This document shows positions 1 to 7,905 of a DNA stretch of 64,000 nt, piece after piece; position 1 is the stretch's first letter; each line of letters starts with the position of its first letter. A program made the translations under genes and the position numbers. The DNA is taken from NCBI GenBank assembly GCA_963781105.1, contig CAWAED010000003.1, positions 992,001 through 1,056,000 on the forward strand. The letters are read 5' to 3'. The notes beneath the pieces were generated by a model that worked only from the letters and a program-made list of their open reading frames with translations, ran no database searches and had not been told where the DNA came from. Source of the stretch: Palsa-295 sp963781105 (GTDB taxonomy: Bacteria > Acidobacteriota > Terriglobia > Acidiferrales > UBA7541).

Positions 1-47
1 GAGAATTCGATTTTACGGGTGATACGGATCATTGCGTCCTTTTCTAC

Positions 48-223
48 GTCAAAATCACCACAGATGAACACTGATTAACAGAGATAAAACCCCACGACGC
101 TAACAACAACGGCTTGAAGCTGTTCATTCCGTAATAATGCGGGGCAGCCGTCCTTTGCTTTTACCAATTCATTATCTTTGCCTTTGTCTGTGTTCATCTG
201 CGTTTATCTGTGATGATTTTGAC
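48..223. repeat. Imperfect inverted pair of a dispersed repeat
   Basis: The segment at 48-90 reappears as its reverse complement at 181-223. Both begin GTCAAAATCA and continue with CACAGAT-type units, with about six or seven mismatches over 36 bases. The 90 bases between them show no convincing gene. The CACAGAT/AACAC wording resembles short dispersed repeats found between genes in several phyla, but I cannot search for other copies. Apart from this pair, positions 1-232 hold nothing I recognise. Confidence 0.6.
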
Positions 224-232
224 CTTCCCCTG

Positions 233-1267
233 TCACCCACCAGGATGAACTCTTGCCGAATAGCTTCTTCCCTTCCAGACGACCGCGCCGTGAGTGTTTT
301 TCCACCACGAGGCGATCAGCGCCGCGGTATATAGCAGTACGCCCAGAACATAGTATCTGATGAGGAAAAACGAGTAGAGATTCTTGTAAAGGTCGGCACC
401 GTAGCGCAGGGAGCGGCCTAGGAGCGCGATCAGCAGAAATACGGTGATGAACCAGCCGGCGTCGATGCGCGCTCGCAAAGCGATCGGCAGCATTAAAAGC
501 AGCAGGAAGGCCTCGAGCCACGGCAGCACTTCGGACAGCTCGATAAAAAGAGCGATGCGCGTGCCGCCAATGAGCGGATACAGATTCTTCGTCCAGCCCT
601 GCCACATGGCGCCGAAGGTGCGGTACATGCGCGTACGCACGATGCCCATGGGAGCCGTGAAATAAATTGTATATTCGGACTGCTTCATTCGGCGCGCGAG
701 GGCGACGTCTTCCAGGATTTCGCCGGCGACGGCGGCGTGGCCGCCGACATGTTCGTAGGCATCGCGCAGGACCATGAGAAATTGGCCGTTGGCGGCGGCT
801 TCGCGGCGGTCGGGATCGTTCACTTGCGCATAGGAGAATTTTGCGGATAGTCGGCAATACACGAACGGGATGAGCGCCCGCTCCCAGAAGGAGTTGAGTT
901 CCTGCTCCGGGGAGTAAGAGACGAGGACGGCGTTGCGATCCACGGCGTCGTTCAACGCGCGGCGGGTAGACCCAGGCATATGGTAGGTGTCGGCGTCGGT
1001 GAAAAGCAGCCAATCGCTTCGTGCCGCAGCGGCGCCTTGCGCGACGGCGTAGTTTTTGCCGACCCAGCCGGGAGGCAACGCGTTGATATCTATGATTTTC
1101 AGCTTTGGGATGCCCTCGGAAAGTTCCGCGAGAATCTGCGAGGTGCTATCGGTGGATTGGTCGTTCACGACGATGACTTCCGCGATTTCGAGCTGTGCGG
1201 CTACGGACTCGACGGCACGCGCGATGGACGCTTCTTCGTTGCGTGCCGGAATGATAGCGGAGACCAT
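233..1267 (-). CDS. Family 2 glycosyltransferase, membrane-associated
   Basis: This is probably a GT-A glycosyltransferase that moves a sugar from an activated donor to a lipid or carotenoid-like acceptor at the inner membrane. The protein opens directly with the GT2 nucleotide-binding strand (AIIPARNEE at residues 4-12), has the VVNDQSTD motif near 33-40 and the metal-binding DAD at 91-93. It later shows an ED-V-ARR-K segment and a QGWTKN element like the Q-x-x-R-W region of processive enzymes. The C-terminal 120 residues contain about four hydrophobic membrane segments. I chose the ATG at 1267 because the domain starts there and a longer reading would run into the VOC gene. The layout resembles CrtQ/CruC and HpnI-like enzymes; the acceptor cannot be told. 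Confidence 0.85.
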   Translation of the reverse strand: MVSAIIPARNEEASIARAVESVAAQLEIAEVIVVNDQSTDSTSQILAELSEGIPKLKIIDINALPPGWVGKNYAVAQGAAAARSDWLLFTDADTYHMPGSTRRALNDAVDRNAVLVSYSPEQELNSFWERALIPFVYCRLSAKFSYAQVNDPDRREAAANGQFLMVLRDAYEHVGGHAAVAGEILEDVALARRMKQSEYTIYFTAPMGIVRTRMYRTFGAMWQGWTKNLYPLIGGTRIALFIELSEVLPWLEAFLLLLMLPIALRARIDAGWFITVFLLIALLGRSLRYGADLYKNLYSFFLIRYYVLGVLLYTAALIASWWKNTHGAVVWKGRSYSARVHPGG

Positions 1268-1304
1268 AGAGTTGTCTAGCGTGCGGATCGCGAGGTTCGC
1301 GATA

Positions 1305-1736
1305 TCAGCGTTGCCATTCGGAGAGCTTGGTTTCCTCCGGAACATCGGTGAAGCTCTCGAATTCGATTTTGTAGCCGTCTGGATCACTCAGCAACACCAC
1401 CCACATGGCATTGCCCACAAAGGGCTCCCGCGCCGCGAGCCCGCGCGCGGTGGCATCCCGATAGATGGCCAGAGCGTCTCGACACTGAAAGCAAATTGAG
1501 ACGCCTTCGCCAAGATTCCAGGAATCGTGACCTTCCGTACGGAATTCCTGCAGCATCAAAGCCGCACCACCGAGTTCCAGCCAGCACCAGCGCAGCTTGC
1601 CGTCGTCAATCCACCGTTTGGTCATCTGAAAGCCGAGGCCTTCGACGTAGAATCGCAGGGATTGTTCGATATTCGAGACGCGGAAAAACGGGACAGCTTG
1701 CTGGATGTTTGCTTCGACCTTGGTTGCGACATTCAT
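1305..1736 (-). CDS. VOC (glyoxalase/bleomycin resistance) superfamily protein
   Basis: A 143-residue single-module vicinal-oxygen-chelate protein. The N-terminal half has the pattern PFFRVSNIEQSLRFYVEGLGF followed by WLELGGAALML. The C-terminal half ends with the classic DPDGYKIEFES strand. These are the paired beta-alpha-beta-beta-beta units of the fold. Members include dioxygenases, isomerases and drug-binding resistance proteins, and the substrate cannot be read from sequence. It lies 37 bases upstream of the glycosyltransferase on the same strand and may share its transcript. No strong Shine-Dalgarno precedes the ATG. Confidence 0.85.
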   Translation of the reverse strand: MNVATKVEANIQQAVPFFRVSNIEQSLRFYVEGLGFQMTKRWIDDGKLRWCWLELGGAALMLQEFRTEGHDSWNLGEGVSICFQCRDALAIYRDATARGLAAREPFVGNAMWVVLLSDPDGYKIEFESFTDVPEETKLSEWQR

Positions 1737-1829
1737 TTCTGCAACTCTCGCGTATAACGCCTTAGTGACCCGTCAGCGGGCTGGTAATCTGCTCGCTTTC
1801 GGTTCGCGGATGCCATTATTATAGAGTGC

Positions 1830-2363
1830 TTGGACAAAGGTTTGATACGGAAACTGAATACCGGCCTGGTGCTCGCGTTCATCGTGGGCCTCCTTTTCCT
1901 TTTTGCGCATCCCGATTATCGGCAGGGCGAAGCAAGCATGCGCGGAACTCCGGCCAGAGACTTTGCATTCACGCTGGATGGCAAGCCGACGCACCTATCC
2001 GACCTTCGCGGCAAAGTAGTGTTGTTGAATTTTTGGGCGACGTGGTGCCCGCCCTGCGTGGATGAGGCGCCGTCGCTGATCCAACTGCAGCGGGAGATCG
2101 CGCCACGCGGCGGAGTGGTGCTGGGTGTCAGCGTGGACGACGATGCCGAGGCTTACGACCAATTCCTCAAGGCCTATCAGATTAACTTCCCCACTTACCG
2201 CGACCCATCGAAGCAGATTCCGTTGATGTACGGCACGACGATGTATCCGGATACCTATGTGATTGACCGCAAGGGACGCGTGGACCGGAAAATCGTGGGG
2301 CCGCAGGAATGGACTGGGTCGGAGATGACCACTTATATTGATTCGCTTTTGGACGCGAAGTAA
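1830..2363 (+). CDS. Membrane-anchored TlpA-like thioredoxin
   Basis: A thiol-disulfide oxidoreductase held in the inner membrane by an N-terminal segment (residues about 12-26, LVLAFIVGLLFLF) with the redox domain outside. The thioredoxin/TlpA fold begins near residue 40. The active site is W72-C73-P-P-C76, followed by the cis-proline region TTMYPDTYVID. TlpA/ResA relatives reduce apocytochrome c or copper-site cysteines, which fits a copper module next door and a cytochrome-assembly gene at 36 kb, but the client is inferred. The start is a TTG, chosen because the anchor follows directly. A TATAGA hexamer at 1820-1825 lies very close to it, so the true start or leader is uncertain. Confidence 0.85.
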   Translation: MDKGLIRKLNTGLVLAFIVGLLFLFAHPDYRQGEASMRGTPARDFAFTLDGKPTHLSDLRGKVVLLNFWATWCPPCVDEAPSLIQLQREIAPRGGVVLGVSVDDDAEAYDQFLKAYQINFPTYRDPSKQIPLMYGTTMYPDTYVIDRKGRVDRKIVGPQEWTGSEMTTYIDSLLDAK

Positions 2364-2417
2364 CTCGTGATCGCCTGACTTTCCAGGCGCTGCGCCCAAG
2401 GCTCGCCAAAGGATGGT

Positions 2418-2440
2418 GCACTGAAGTGCGCCGGTACAAA
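2418..2440. repeat. Half-copy of a palindromic dispersed repeat
   Basis: GCACTGAAGTGC (2418-2429) followed by CCGGTACAAA. The same 12-base palindrome followed by CCGCTACAAA ends the 76-base element at 55439-55514. The left half of that element is absent here. The rest of the 2364-2544 gap shows no gene. Confidence 0.55.
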
Positions 2441-2544
2441 ATCCCTCGCTTATTGCAATCCTGCCGGAGCTGAAAACTAATCGTCACTTCGCTTTCCTAC
2501 GTGTGACCCAGCGCTCTTTGACATTTCTTCCTGTTTCCCCTATC

Positions 2545-2561
2545 ATACCCCAGGGGGGTAT
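2545..2561. promoter_or_regulatory. Probable CsoR operator
   Basis: ATACCCC-AGG-GGGGTAT is a perfect 7+3+7 palindrome ending nine bases before the csoR start codon. CsoR-family repressors bind GC-tract palindromes of exactly this kind (established knowledge). The right arm, GGGGGG, is also the only purine-rich stretch placed to act as Shine-Dalgarno. Bound repressor would therefore cover the translation start region as well as any promoter just upstream, suggesting copper-relieved autoregulation of csoR and the ATPase. Confidence 0.75.
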
Positions 2562-2569
2562 TTAGAGCT

Positions 2570-2926
2570 ATGAAGAGCGCAGGCAACGGCGATGCCGGAA
2601 AGCCGGCGGGACGCCGACGCTACCGCGATTTGGCGCGCAAGGCTGCGGGCGTCAGTCCCGAGATCAAATCGGCCAATTTGACGAGATTGAAACGGATCGA
2701 AGGCCAGGTGCGTGGCCTCGCGCGGATGGTGGAGGAAGATCGCTACTGCCCCGACATTATGGTGCAGATTTCGTCGGTGCAGGAGGCGCTGCGGGCCGTG
2801 GGGCGCGGGTTGATGCGCAATCATTTGCGGCACTGCGCTTCGGAGGCGATACGCGGCGGCAATCCTGCGAAGGCTGAGGCGACTTACGACGAGCTGATGA
2901 AATTGATATACACGCACGCGCGGTGA
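2570..2926 (+). CDS. csoR: CsoR-family copper-sensing repressor
   Basis: An all-helical DUF156 repressor that releases DNA on binding Cu(I). The core runs from about residue 36 (LTRLKRIEGQVRGL) to the end. The three Cu(I) ligands are present as C60, H85 and C89. The C-to-H spacing of 25 and H-to-C spacing of 4 equal those of the Mycobacterium CsoR triad, which argues for copper rather than nickel/cobalt (RcnR-type) or persulfide (CstR-type) sensing. About 35 residues rich in Arg/Lys precede the core. The gene sits 32 bases ahead of a copper-type P1B ATPase and directly behind a matching palindrome at 2545-2561. Confidence 0.92.
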   Translation: MKSAGNGDAGKPAGRRRYRDLARKAAGVSPEIKSANLTRLKRIEGQVRGLARMVEEDRYCPDIMVQISSVQEALRAVGRGLMRNHLRHCASEAIRGGNPAKAEATYDELMKLIYTHAR

Positions 2927-2958
2927 GTCGCGCCGGAATTGATAATTAAGGAGAAACA

Positions 2959-5511
2959 GTGGAACGTGATCCAGTTTGCGGAATGAAGGTGGATCCCGAA
3001 CGCGCTGCGGCGCGCGTGGAGCACTCCGGGAAAACTTTTTATTTTTGCTGCGCGGGATGCGCGAATAAATTTCGCGCGGAGCCTGACAAGTTTCTGAATA
3101 ACCACGTGACTGCGAAGATTTCGCACGGGGCGCCTCTGGTGCAATTGGGCGCGGCGAAAACCTCGTCGGCCCATGCCGCCGTATCAGGCGCCAGCGCTTC
3201 TTCGGCGGCAGTTCGCGCGGCGGTTGCCGAGCCGAAGGATTTGCGTGTTATTGAATCGCCTCGACCAGCACAACCAGCGCTGACCAACGATTACACCTGC
3301 CCGATGGATCCCGAAGTTCATCAAGATCATCCGGGAGCATGCCCGAAATGCGGTATGGCGCTGGAAGCGAGGCTGCCGTCGGTGGGCGCGACACGCGTCG
3401 AGTACACGTGTCCGATGCATCCGGAGATCGTGCGCCCGGAGCCCGGGTCGTGTCCGATTTGCGGAATGGCGCTCGAGCCCAAGACTGTGGCCGCAACGGA
3501 AGAGGCGAATCCGGAACTCGTTGATATGACGCGGCGATTCTGGATCGGCGTAGTGCTGACAATTCCAGTGATCGCACTGGGAATGTCTGACCTGATTCCC
3601 GGCCAGCCCTTGCAACATTGGTTGTCTATGCGCGCGCTCGGCTGGGTCGAATTTATTTTGGCGACGCCGGTGGTGTTGTGGGGCGGTTGGCCGTTTTTTC
3701 AGCGCGGATGGGCTTCACTCGTCAATCGCAGCTTGAATATGTTCACGCTGATTGCGCTGGGGACGGGGACAGCATTCCTGTACAGCGTGATAGCAGTTCT
3801 CTTCCCGCAGATTTTTCCGGCGACGTTCCGCGCCACGAACGGCGAAGTGCCGGTCTATTTCGAGGCGGCCGCAGCGATTACGACTCTCGTGCTGCTGGGA
3901 CAAGTGCTCGAATTGCGCGCGCGCAGCCGGACATCCGCGGCGATTCGTGCGCTGCTGCAACTATCCCCGAAAAATGCGCGGCTGGTGCGCGGCGACGGCA
4001 CGGAAATTGATGTACCGGTCGAGCACATTCAGGCAGGAGATATGCTGCGCGTGCGTCCCGGCGAAAAGGTGCCGGTGGACGGGATCGTGATGGATGGCGA
4101 GAGCGCGGTGGACGAGTCGCTTATGACCGGCGAGACGATTCCGATCGAAAAGAGCGCGGGCACACGAGTGATCGGCGGCACGGTGAACGGCACGGGAACT
4201 TTCGTGATGCGCGCTGAGCGTGTAGGCAGCGAAACGTTGCTCGCGCAAATCGTGCAGATGGTGAGCGCGGCGCAGCGGAGCCGGTCGCCGGTGCAAAGAC
4301 TCGCGGACCGCGTGGCGGGCTATTTTGTTCCGGCGGTGGTGCTGGCGGCGGTACTGACGTTCGTGGCGTGGGCAGCGTTCGGGCCGCAGCCCAGGATGGC
4401 GCGCGCGCTACTCAATGCCGTCGCGGTCCTGATCATCGCGTGCCCCTGCGCGTTGGGCTTGGCTACGCCAATAGCAATCATGGTGGGCACCGGGCGCGGA
4501 GCGCTGGCGGGAATTCTGGTGAAGAACGCGGAGGCGCTGGAAACTCTCGAAAAAGTGGACACCGTGGTAGTGGACAAAACCGGAACGCTGACGGAAGGCC
4601 GGCCGCGAGTGGTGTCGGTTCTTGCCGCGGATGGCTCGAACGACTCGGAAGCTGTGCGTGTTGCGGCAACTCTTGAACGCGCCAGCGAACACCCTCTGGC
4701 AGCCGCGATTCTTGCAGGGGCGAAAGAGCGCGGCATTGCATCCGGCGAGATCAGCGGATTTCAGTCGCGGACGGGAAAAGGCGTCGTGGGCAAAGTGGAC
4801 GGGCGAGAGGCAGCGCTCGGCAATCGCGCGTTGTTGAAGGAACTGAATATTTCAGTCGCGCAACTGGAAGAAAAAGCCAGCCAGATGGAAGCCGATGGCC
4901 AGACTGCGATGTTCGTGACGAGCGGCGGGCACGCAATCGGGTTGATTGGGGTAGCGGACCCGATCAAAGCCACGACGAAGGAAGCCATCGAACGGCTGCA
5001 TCGGGACGGGATCCGAGTGGCGATGCTCACCGGGGACAGCCAAGCGACGGCAGAAGTGGTTGCGCGCAAACTAGCAATCGACAAAGTGTTTGCGGGAGTA
5101 CTGCCGGGCGGAAAAGCAGAAGTGATCAAGAAGTTGCAAGCAGAAGGGCACATAGTCGCAATGGCAGGCGACGGCGTGAACGATGCTCCGGCACTTTCGC
5201 AAGCGAACGTCGGAATCGCAATGGGAACCGGCACGGACGTGGCAATCGAAAGCGCGGGCATTACATTGCTGAGGGGAGATCTGCGCGGCGTGGCGCGCGC
5301 GCGGGCGCTGAGCCGAGCGACGATGCGAAACATCCGGCAGAATCTGTTTTTTGCGTTTGCTTACAATTCAGTCGGGGTGCCAATCGCGGCGGGCGTGCTG
5401 TATCCCGTGTTTGGATTATTGCTCAGCCCGATTTTGGCGAGCGCGGCGATGACGTTCAGCTCCGTGTCCGTGATTACGAACGCTCTGCGGCTTCGCCATG
5501 TAAACATTTAG
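2959..5511 (+). CDS. P1B-type copper-transporting ATPase with YHS and HMBD domains
   Basis: An ATP-driven efflux pump for monovalent copper (possibly silver) in the inner membrane. It has an N-terminal YHS domain (about residues 1-46, CGMKVDP and FCCAGCANKF) and two heavy-metal-binding modules of the YTCPM-(D/H)PE...CP-CGMALE type (about 110-136 and 146-172). The ATPase core follows: TGET actuator loop, the metal-selecting C495-P-C497 in the sixth helix, the phosphorylated D539 in DKTGTLTEG, and MAGDGVNDAPAL. No classical HMA CxxC domain is present. The start is GTG behind AAGGAG. At 850 residues it is longer than plain CopA because of the extra modules. The CPC motif and the CsoR partner support Cu(I). 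Confidence 0.93.
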   Translation: MERDPVCGMKVDPERAAARVEHSGKTFYFCCAGCANKFRAEPDKFLNNHVTAKISHGAPLVQLGAAKTSSAHAAVSGASASSAAVRAAVAEPKDLRVIESPRPAQPALTNDYTCPMDPEVHQDHPGACPKCGMALEARLPSVGATRVEYTCPMHPEIVRPEPGSCPICGMALEPKTVAATEEANPELVDMTRRFWIGVVLTIPVIALGMSDLIPGQPLQHWLSMRALGWVEFILATPVVLWGGWPFFQRGWASLVNRSLNMFTLIALGTGTAFLYSVIAVLFPQIFPATFRATNGEVPVYFEAAAAITTLVLLGQVLELRARSRTSAAIRALLQLSPKNARLVRGDGTEIDVPVEHIQAGDMLRVRPGEKVPVDGIVMDGESAVDESLMTGETIPIEKSAGTRVIGGTVNGTGTFVMRAERVGSETLLAQIVQMVSAAQRSRSPVQRLADRVAGYFVPAVVLAAVLTFVAWAAFGPQPRMARALLNAVAVLIIACPCALGLATPIAIMVGTGRGALAGILVKNAEALETLEKVDTVVVDKTGTLTEGRPRVVSVLAADGSNDSEAVRVAATLERASEHPLAAAILAGAKERGIASGEISGFQSRTGKGVVGKVDGREAALGNRALLKELNISVAQLEEKASQMEADGQTAMFVTSGGHAIGLIGVADPIKATTKEAIERLHRDGIRVAMLTGDSQATAEVVARKLAIDKVFAGVLPGGKAEVIKKLQAEGHIVAMAGDGVNDAPALSQANVGIAMGTGTDVAIESAGITLLRGDLRGVARARALSRATMRNIRQNLFFAFAYNSVGVPIAAGVLYPVFGLLLSPILASAAMTFSSVSVITNALRLRHVNI

Positions 5512-5558
5512 ACGGCTCCGGGACCGTGCCGCACGCGACACCTGATATAATCTGGCGC

Positions 5559-5792
5559 ATGACTCAGATGACCGTTACCTACGAACTGCAAGAATCGCTC
5601 AAGCCGGAACAATTCCGCGCGCTGGGAGAATTTGCGAATACCTACGGACTGCGCGGCTTCCATCTCGACGAAAAGAACAACTACCTCCACATCGACTATG
5701 ACGCGTCGCGGCTACAGAACTCCACCGTCGAACACGTGCTGCGAAAGGCCCGTATTCCGGTCCTGCGGAAACTAGAACCGGGAAACAATTAG
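5559..5792 (+). CDS. Small HMA-like protein without metal-binding cysteines
   Basis: A 77-residue protein read from the ATG at 5559; an upstream in-frame ATG at 5526 is also possible. Strand and helix propensities alternate as beta (TVTYELQE), alpha (PEQFRALGEFANTY), beta (GLRGFHLDE), beta (YLHIDYD), alpha (TVEHVLRKA), beta (IPVLRKL). This is the order of the ferredoxin-like HMA fold used by copper chaperones. The loop that would carry CxxC reads ESLKPE and the protein has no cysteine. It follows the copper ATPase by 47 bases, with a TATAAT hexamer at 5545-5550. Its 3' end overlaps the convergent DUF4126 gene by 21 bases. Function is unknown; a partner or regulatory domain for the ATPase is one guess. 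Confidence 0.7.
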   Translation: MTQMTVTYELQESLKPEQFRALGEFANTYGLRGFHLDEKNNYLHIDYDASRLQNSTVEHVLRKARIPVLRKLEPGNN

Positions 5793-6248
5793 CAGACCGC
5801 CGCCAATCGCAACCAGGTCTTCAAGAACGGCCACTCCATAGTCACGCACGTGCAGACTCGTCACTAGCTTGTGGCGCACTTGATATCCGCCGAACACGCC
5901 CGCGGTGGCTCCGATCGCTCCAAGGACTGCAGCGAACGCGACGGATTGACTTCCCGCAATTCCTAGAGCCGCACCGGAAAGCGCCCCTGTTACCAACCGA
6001 AAAGTCGAAGGAGCGGGAGTCGTGCGGCTGGGCGTCTTCGGCAATTTGTCCGCGGTGAGTTCGACGAGCGCAAAAATCGTGAAAATTACGACTGCGATGA
6101 TGCTACCCATAAAAGCGAGATGCGAACCATGCAGATTGAGCCAGCCGAAATGAGCAGCCCAGCAGACGACGGCGGGCGCCGTAAAGGAACGCAGGCCCGC
6201 AATAATGCCGATGCAAAAAGCGAGAACCAAGACGAGAGAGTTGTTCAT
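5772..6248 (-). CDS. DUF4126 family membrane protein
   Basis: A 158-residue protein with about four hydrophobic segments: near 5-20 (LVLVLAFCIGIIAGLR), 46-66, 85-115 and the C-terminal end. The N-terminal GLRSFTAPAVVCW and the later GAIGATAGVFGGY and EDLVAIGGG pieces are the recognisable DUF4126 landmarks. The role of the family is unknown. The gene is convergent with the small HMA-like gene and overlaps its end. Nothing in the sequence ties it to copper. Confidence 0.82.
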   Translation of the reverse strand: MNNSLVLVLAFCIGIIAGLRSFTAPAVVCWAAHFGWLNLHGSHLAFMGSIIAVVIFTIFALVELTADKLPKTPSRTTPAPSTFRLVTGALSGAALGIAGSQSVAFAAVLGAIGATAGVFGGYQVRHKLVTSLHVRDYGVAVLEDLVAIGGGLLIVSRF

Positions 6249-6310
6249 GGCGGTGAAGATATCACGGGAAGCGAAACGGAACCGACAGCAAAAATAAATT
6301 GAAGCGGGCG
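6249..6310. other. Gap between DUF4126 start and the RNA terminator
   Basis: This short stretch contains the leader of the DUF4126 gene. It is the left end of a 1.1 kb region (6249-7347) without an intact protein gene. The rest of that region holds the RNA, its terminator and the decayed frame listed separately. I see nothing convincing at 7207-7347 beyond the leader of the PEP-CTERM gene. Confidence 0.5.
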
Positions 6311-6346
6311 AAAAAAGGAAGGGCCCCCGCTTGGGATCGGGGGCCC
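6311..6346 (-). terminator. Rho-independent terminator of the structured RNA
   Basis: A perfect 9-bp GC stem (6321-6329 with 6338-6346, loop of 8) is followed on the minus strand by TTCCTTTTTT. On the plus strand no T-run follows the stem, so it serves leftward transcription. It begins five bases after the closing stem of the RNA at 6351-6507. Confidence 0.85.
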
Positions 6347-6509
6347 CAAAGGTCGCGTTCCGTTGATTCAGCCTAGGCGAGACCGAATCATGGGGTCATC
6401 CATCCAGCTTCCCTCTCAGAGGCAGGTGGGAACGACCCATACCATCCTGCAAGTGGGCCCCTTCCTCCCCACGTACCGGACGATGCGGATCGTGTTGGAA
6501 CGCGACCCA
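6347..6509 (-). ncRNA. Structured small RNA, 6S-like architecture
   Basis: On the minus strand an RNA of about 160 nt is closed by a perfect 11-bp end-to-end stem (6497-6507 with 6351-6361, GGTCGCGTTCC). Inside it, one side forms a 5-bp hairpin (6480-6493). The other side forms a 9-bp hairpin including G-U pairs (6365-6389). A distal stem begins with 6467-6472 pairing 6390-6395 and encloses about 70 nt with further possible pairing. A strong terminator follows immediately. The closing stem, a central open region with side hairpins, the distal arm and the length fit 6S RNA, the RNA polymerase-binding regulator, but I cannot test it against a covariance model. An uncharacterised Acidobacteria RNA is the alternative. 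A TAGCTA hexamer at 6515-6520 is a possible -10. Confidence 0.6.
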
Positions 6510-6718
6510 CGCCGTAGCTAATGCAAGTGGAGTGCCCATATTTTGTGGCGCCGTACAATATCGTGGAACGTATTTACAACGACTTACGTTTCGCTGTGGA
6601 TGGCTCGGGCTCGGAGCAAGACCAATTCGGGAAACGCCGTCCCAGTTCTGAATCTGGGAGCGCGGCCATTGCGCGAGGACCGTGGTGCTTGAGCGCACCG
6701 CCGATTGCGCGCGTCTCT

Positions 6719-7206
6719 TTACAGGGTTGCGCCGCGAGCTGTCGCTTGCGTTCCGGCGAGTTCGGCCGTCAGCGACTGCATTGCCAAACACAGTGCATCT
6801 AGTTGAAGCGTGGATTGCAACGGCGACGTGGCAAAGACTGGATCGGTGTGGAGTTGTGCGAGCTTGGCTTCGAGCGCTTGCGTGACGCCACGAAGATCGG
6901 ACTCGGATTGCGCAAATTGTTTGCTGGAGAGGCCTTCTGCGAGTTGTGTGAGGCACGCCGTGACGCTGGCGCCTAAGGCGGCACACCTGAGGTGGCAGAC
7001 TATACGGCTTGGCGCACATGGGCGATGGTGAGGTTCAAGTAAGCGCGACTTTGCCGGCATGATTCTACACGCAAAGCGTCCTCGAAATTGGTGCCGCTGA
7101 GGCGGTCGTGCAATACGGAATAGCTGGGCAAGTGCCAGAATGGCAATGATTTAGGTCGTACGGCCGGATGGCGCAGTAATGACAGCCTAGGTACGAACTT
7201 GTGCAA
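6719..7206 (-). pseudogene. Possible decayed coding region
   Basis: Two minus-strand frames read like consecutive pieces of one helical protein. The first (7206-7000) ends in ALRVESCRQSRAYLNLTIA. The second (from about 7010 to 6719) continues in another frame with LEAKLAQLHTDPVFATSP and an Ala/Leu-rich tail, so a frameshift near 7000-7010 would join them. Neither piece has a good start or ribosome-binding site. I do not recognise the family; the long Leu/Ala/Gln helices suggest a cytoplasmic tail or coiled domain. It could equally be chance open frame. Confidence 0.3.
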
Positions 7207-7347
7207 AGTGTTGCATATTGAGAAAAGAAGGCCGAGATGCGGGTTCGGAAGCGTTAGAAATACATGAGTTACCGGAGAAGAAGATAGTGGACTCTGGCAG
7301 CGGAAATGCTAGTATACCGGCGTCTGAAATTGCGCGGAGGTGCGTTA

Positions 7348-7884
7348 GTGAAATTCGCCAAGATTCTTGCATTGGTGGTTCTACTTGGATGTAGCGCGGC
7401 GGTCGCGCATGCGGACGGTGACCCGACGGTAAAGGTCAATAAATTTCCGGATCCGGGCTGCCCTCCGGCGGACGGCGCTGACTACACCTGCTTCTCGTCC
7501 AACTCCGTTGACGATCCGCTCATGATTCCAACGGACAACGTTGTGGCGAATTTCGTATGGGATAGCACGGACGCGCTGACGGACCTGTACGTCGAGTTCG
7601 CATTCACTCCCGGTGACGAATACGGCTGCACGTCGAACATATTTCTTAATCCTTGCACTGTCGTCGAGCCGGCTTCCGGCGGTCAAGCCGACATCGAATT
7701 CCATTTGAGCGGCGGATCAATCGCGGGCTGCATAGACGGCGATTGCACCGGCGTTTCGACAGACGTTGCTCCTGAGCCGAGTTCGGTGGCTTTGCTGTTT
7801 GCGGGTTTGATCGTGCTTTTTGCTTTTGCGCGGAAGCGGTTCGCGAGTCAAACGGCCAAGACGGAGGGGATGGTTTCAGCGTAA
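7348..7884 (+). CDS. PEP-CTERM sorting-domain protein
   Basis: An exported protein of 178 residues. It starts with a signal peptide (KFAKILALVVLLGCSAAVAHA) and ends with the PEP-CTERM tripartite tag: PEPSS, a hydrophobic helix (VALLFAGLIVLFAF) and the basic cluster ARKR. In PEP-CTERM systems this tail is cut by an exosortase and the protein goes to the surface or exopolysaccharide matrix (established knowledge). The middle is acidic with six to seven cysteines and matches no family I know. I chose GTG at 7348 because GGAGG lies seven bases before it. No exosortase is in the window. A strong terminator follows, so it is a single-gene unit. Confidence 0.85.
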   Translation: MKFAKILALVVLLGCSAAVAHADGDPTVKVNKFPDPGCPPADGADYTCFSSNSVDDPLMIPTDNVVANFVWDSTDALTDLYVEFAFTPGDEYGCTSNIFLNPCTVVEPASGGQADIEFHLSGGSIAGCIDGDCTGVSTDVAPEPSSVALLFAGLIVLFAFARKRFASQTAKTEGMVSA

Positions 7885-7905
7885 CCCCTGCCGCAAGGAA
7901 CTTCC

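Noticed and set aside
204..1013. Minus-strand open frame of 269 residues
   Set aside because: It lies inside the glycosyltransferase in another frame; its Arg/Pro-rich composition has no domain and is the usual shadow of GC-rich coding.
6396..7019. Minus-strand open frame of 207 residues over the RNA region
   Set aside because: Arg/Ser/Pro-rich with no motif, and it reads through the paired stems of the RNA; the base pairing explains the sequence better.
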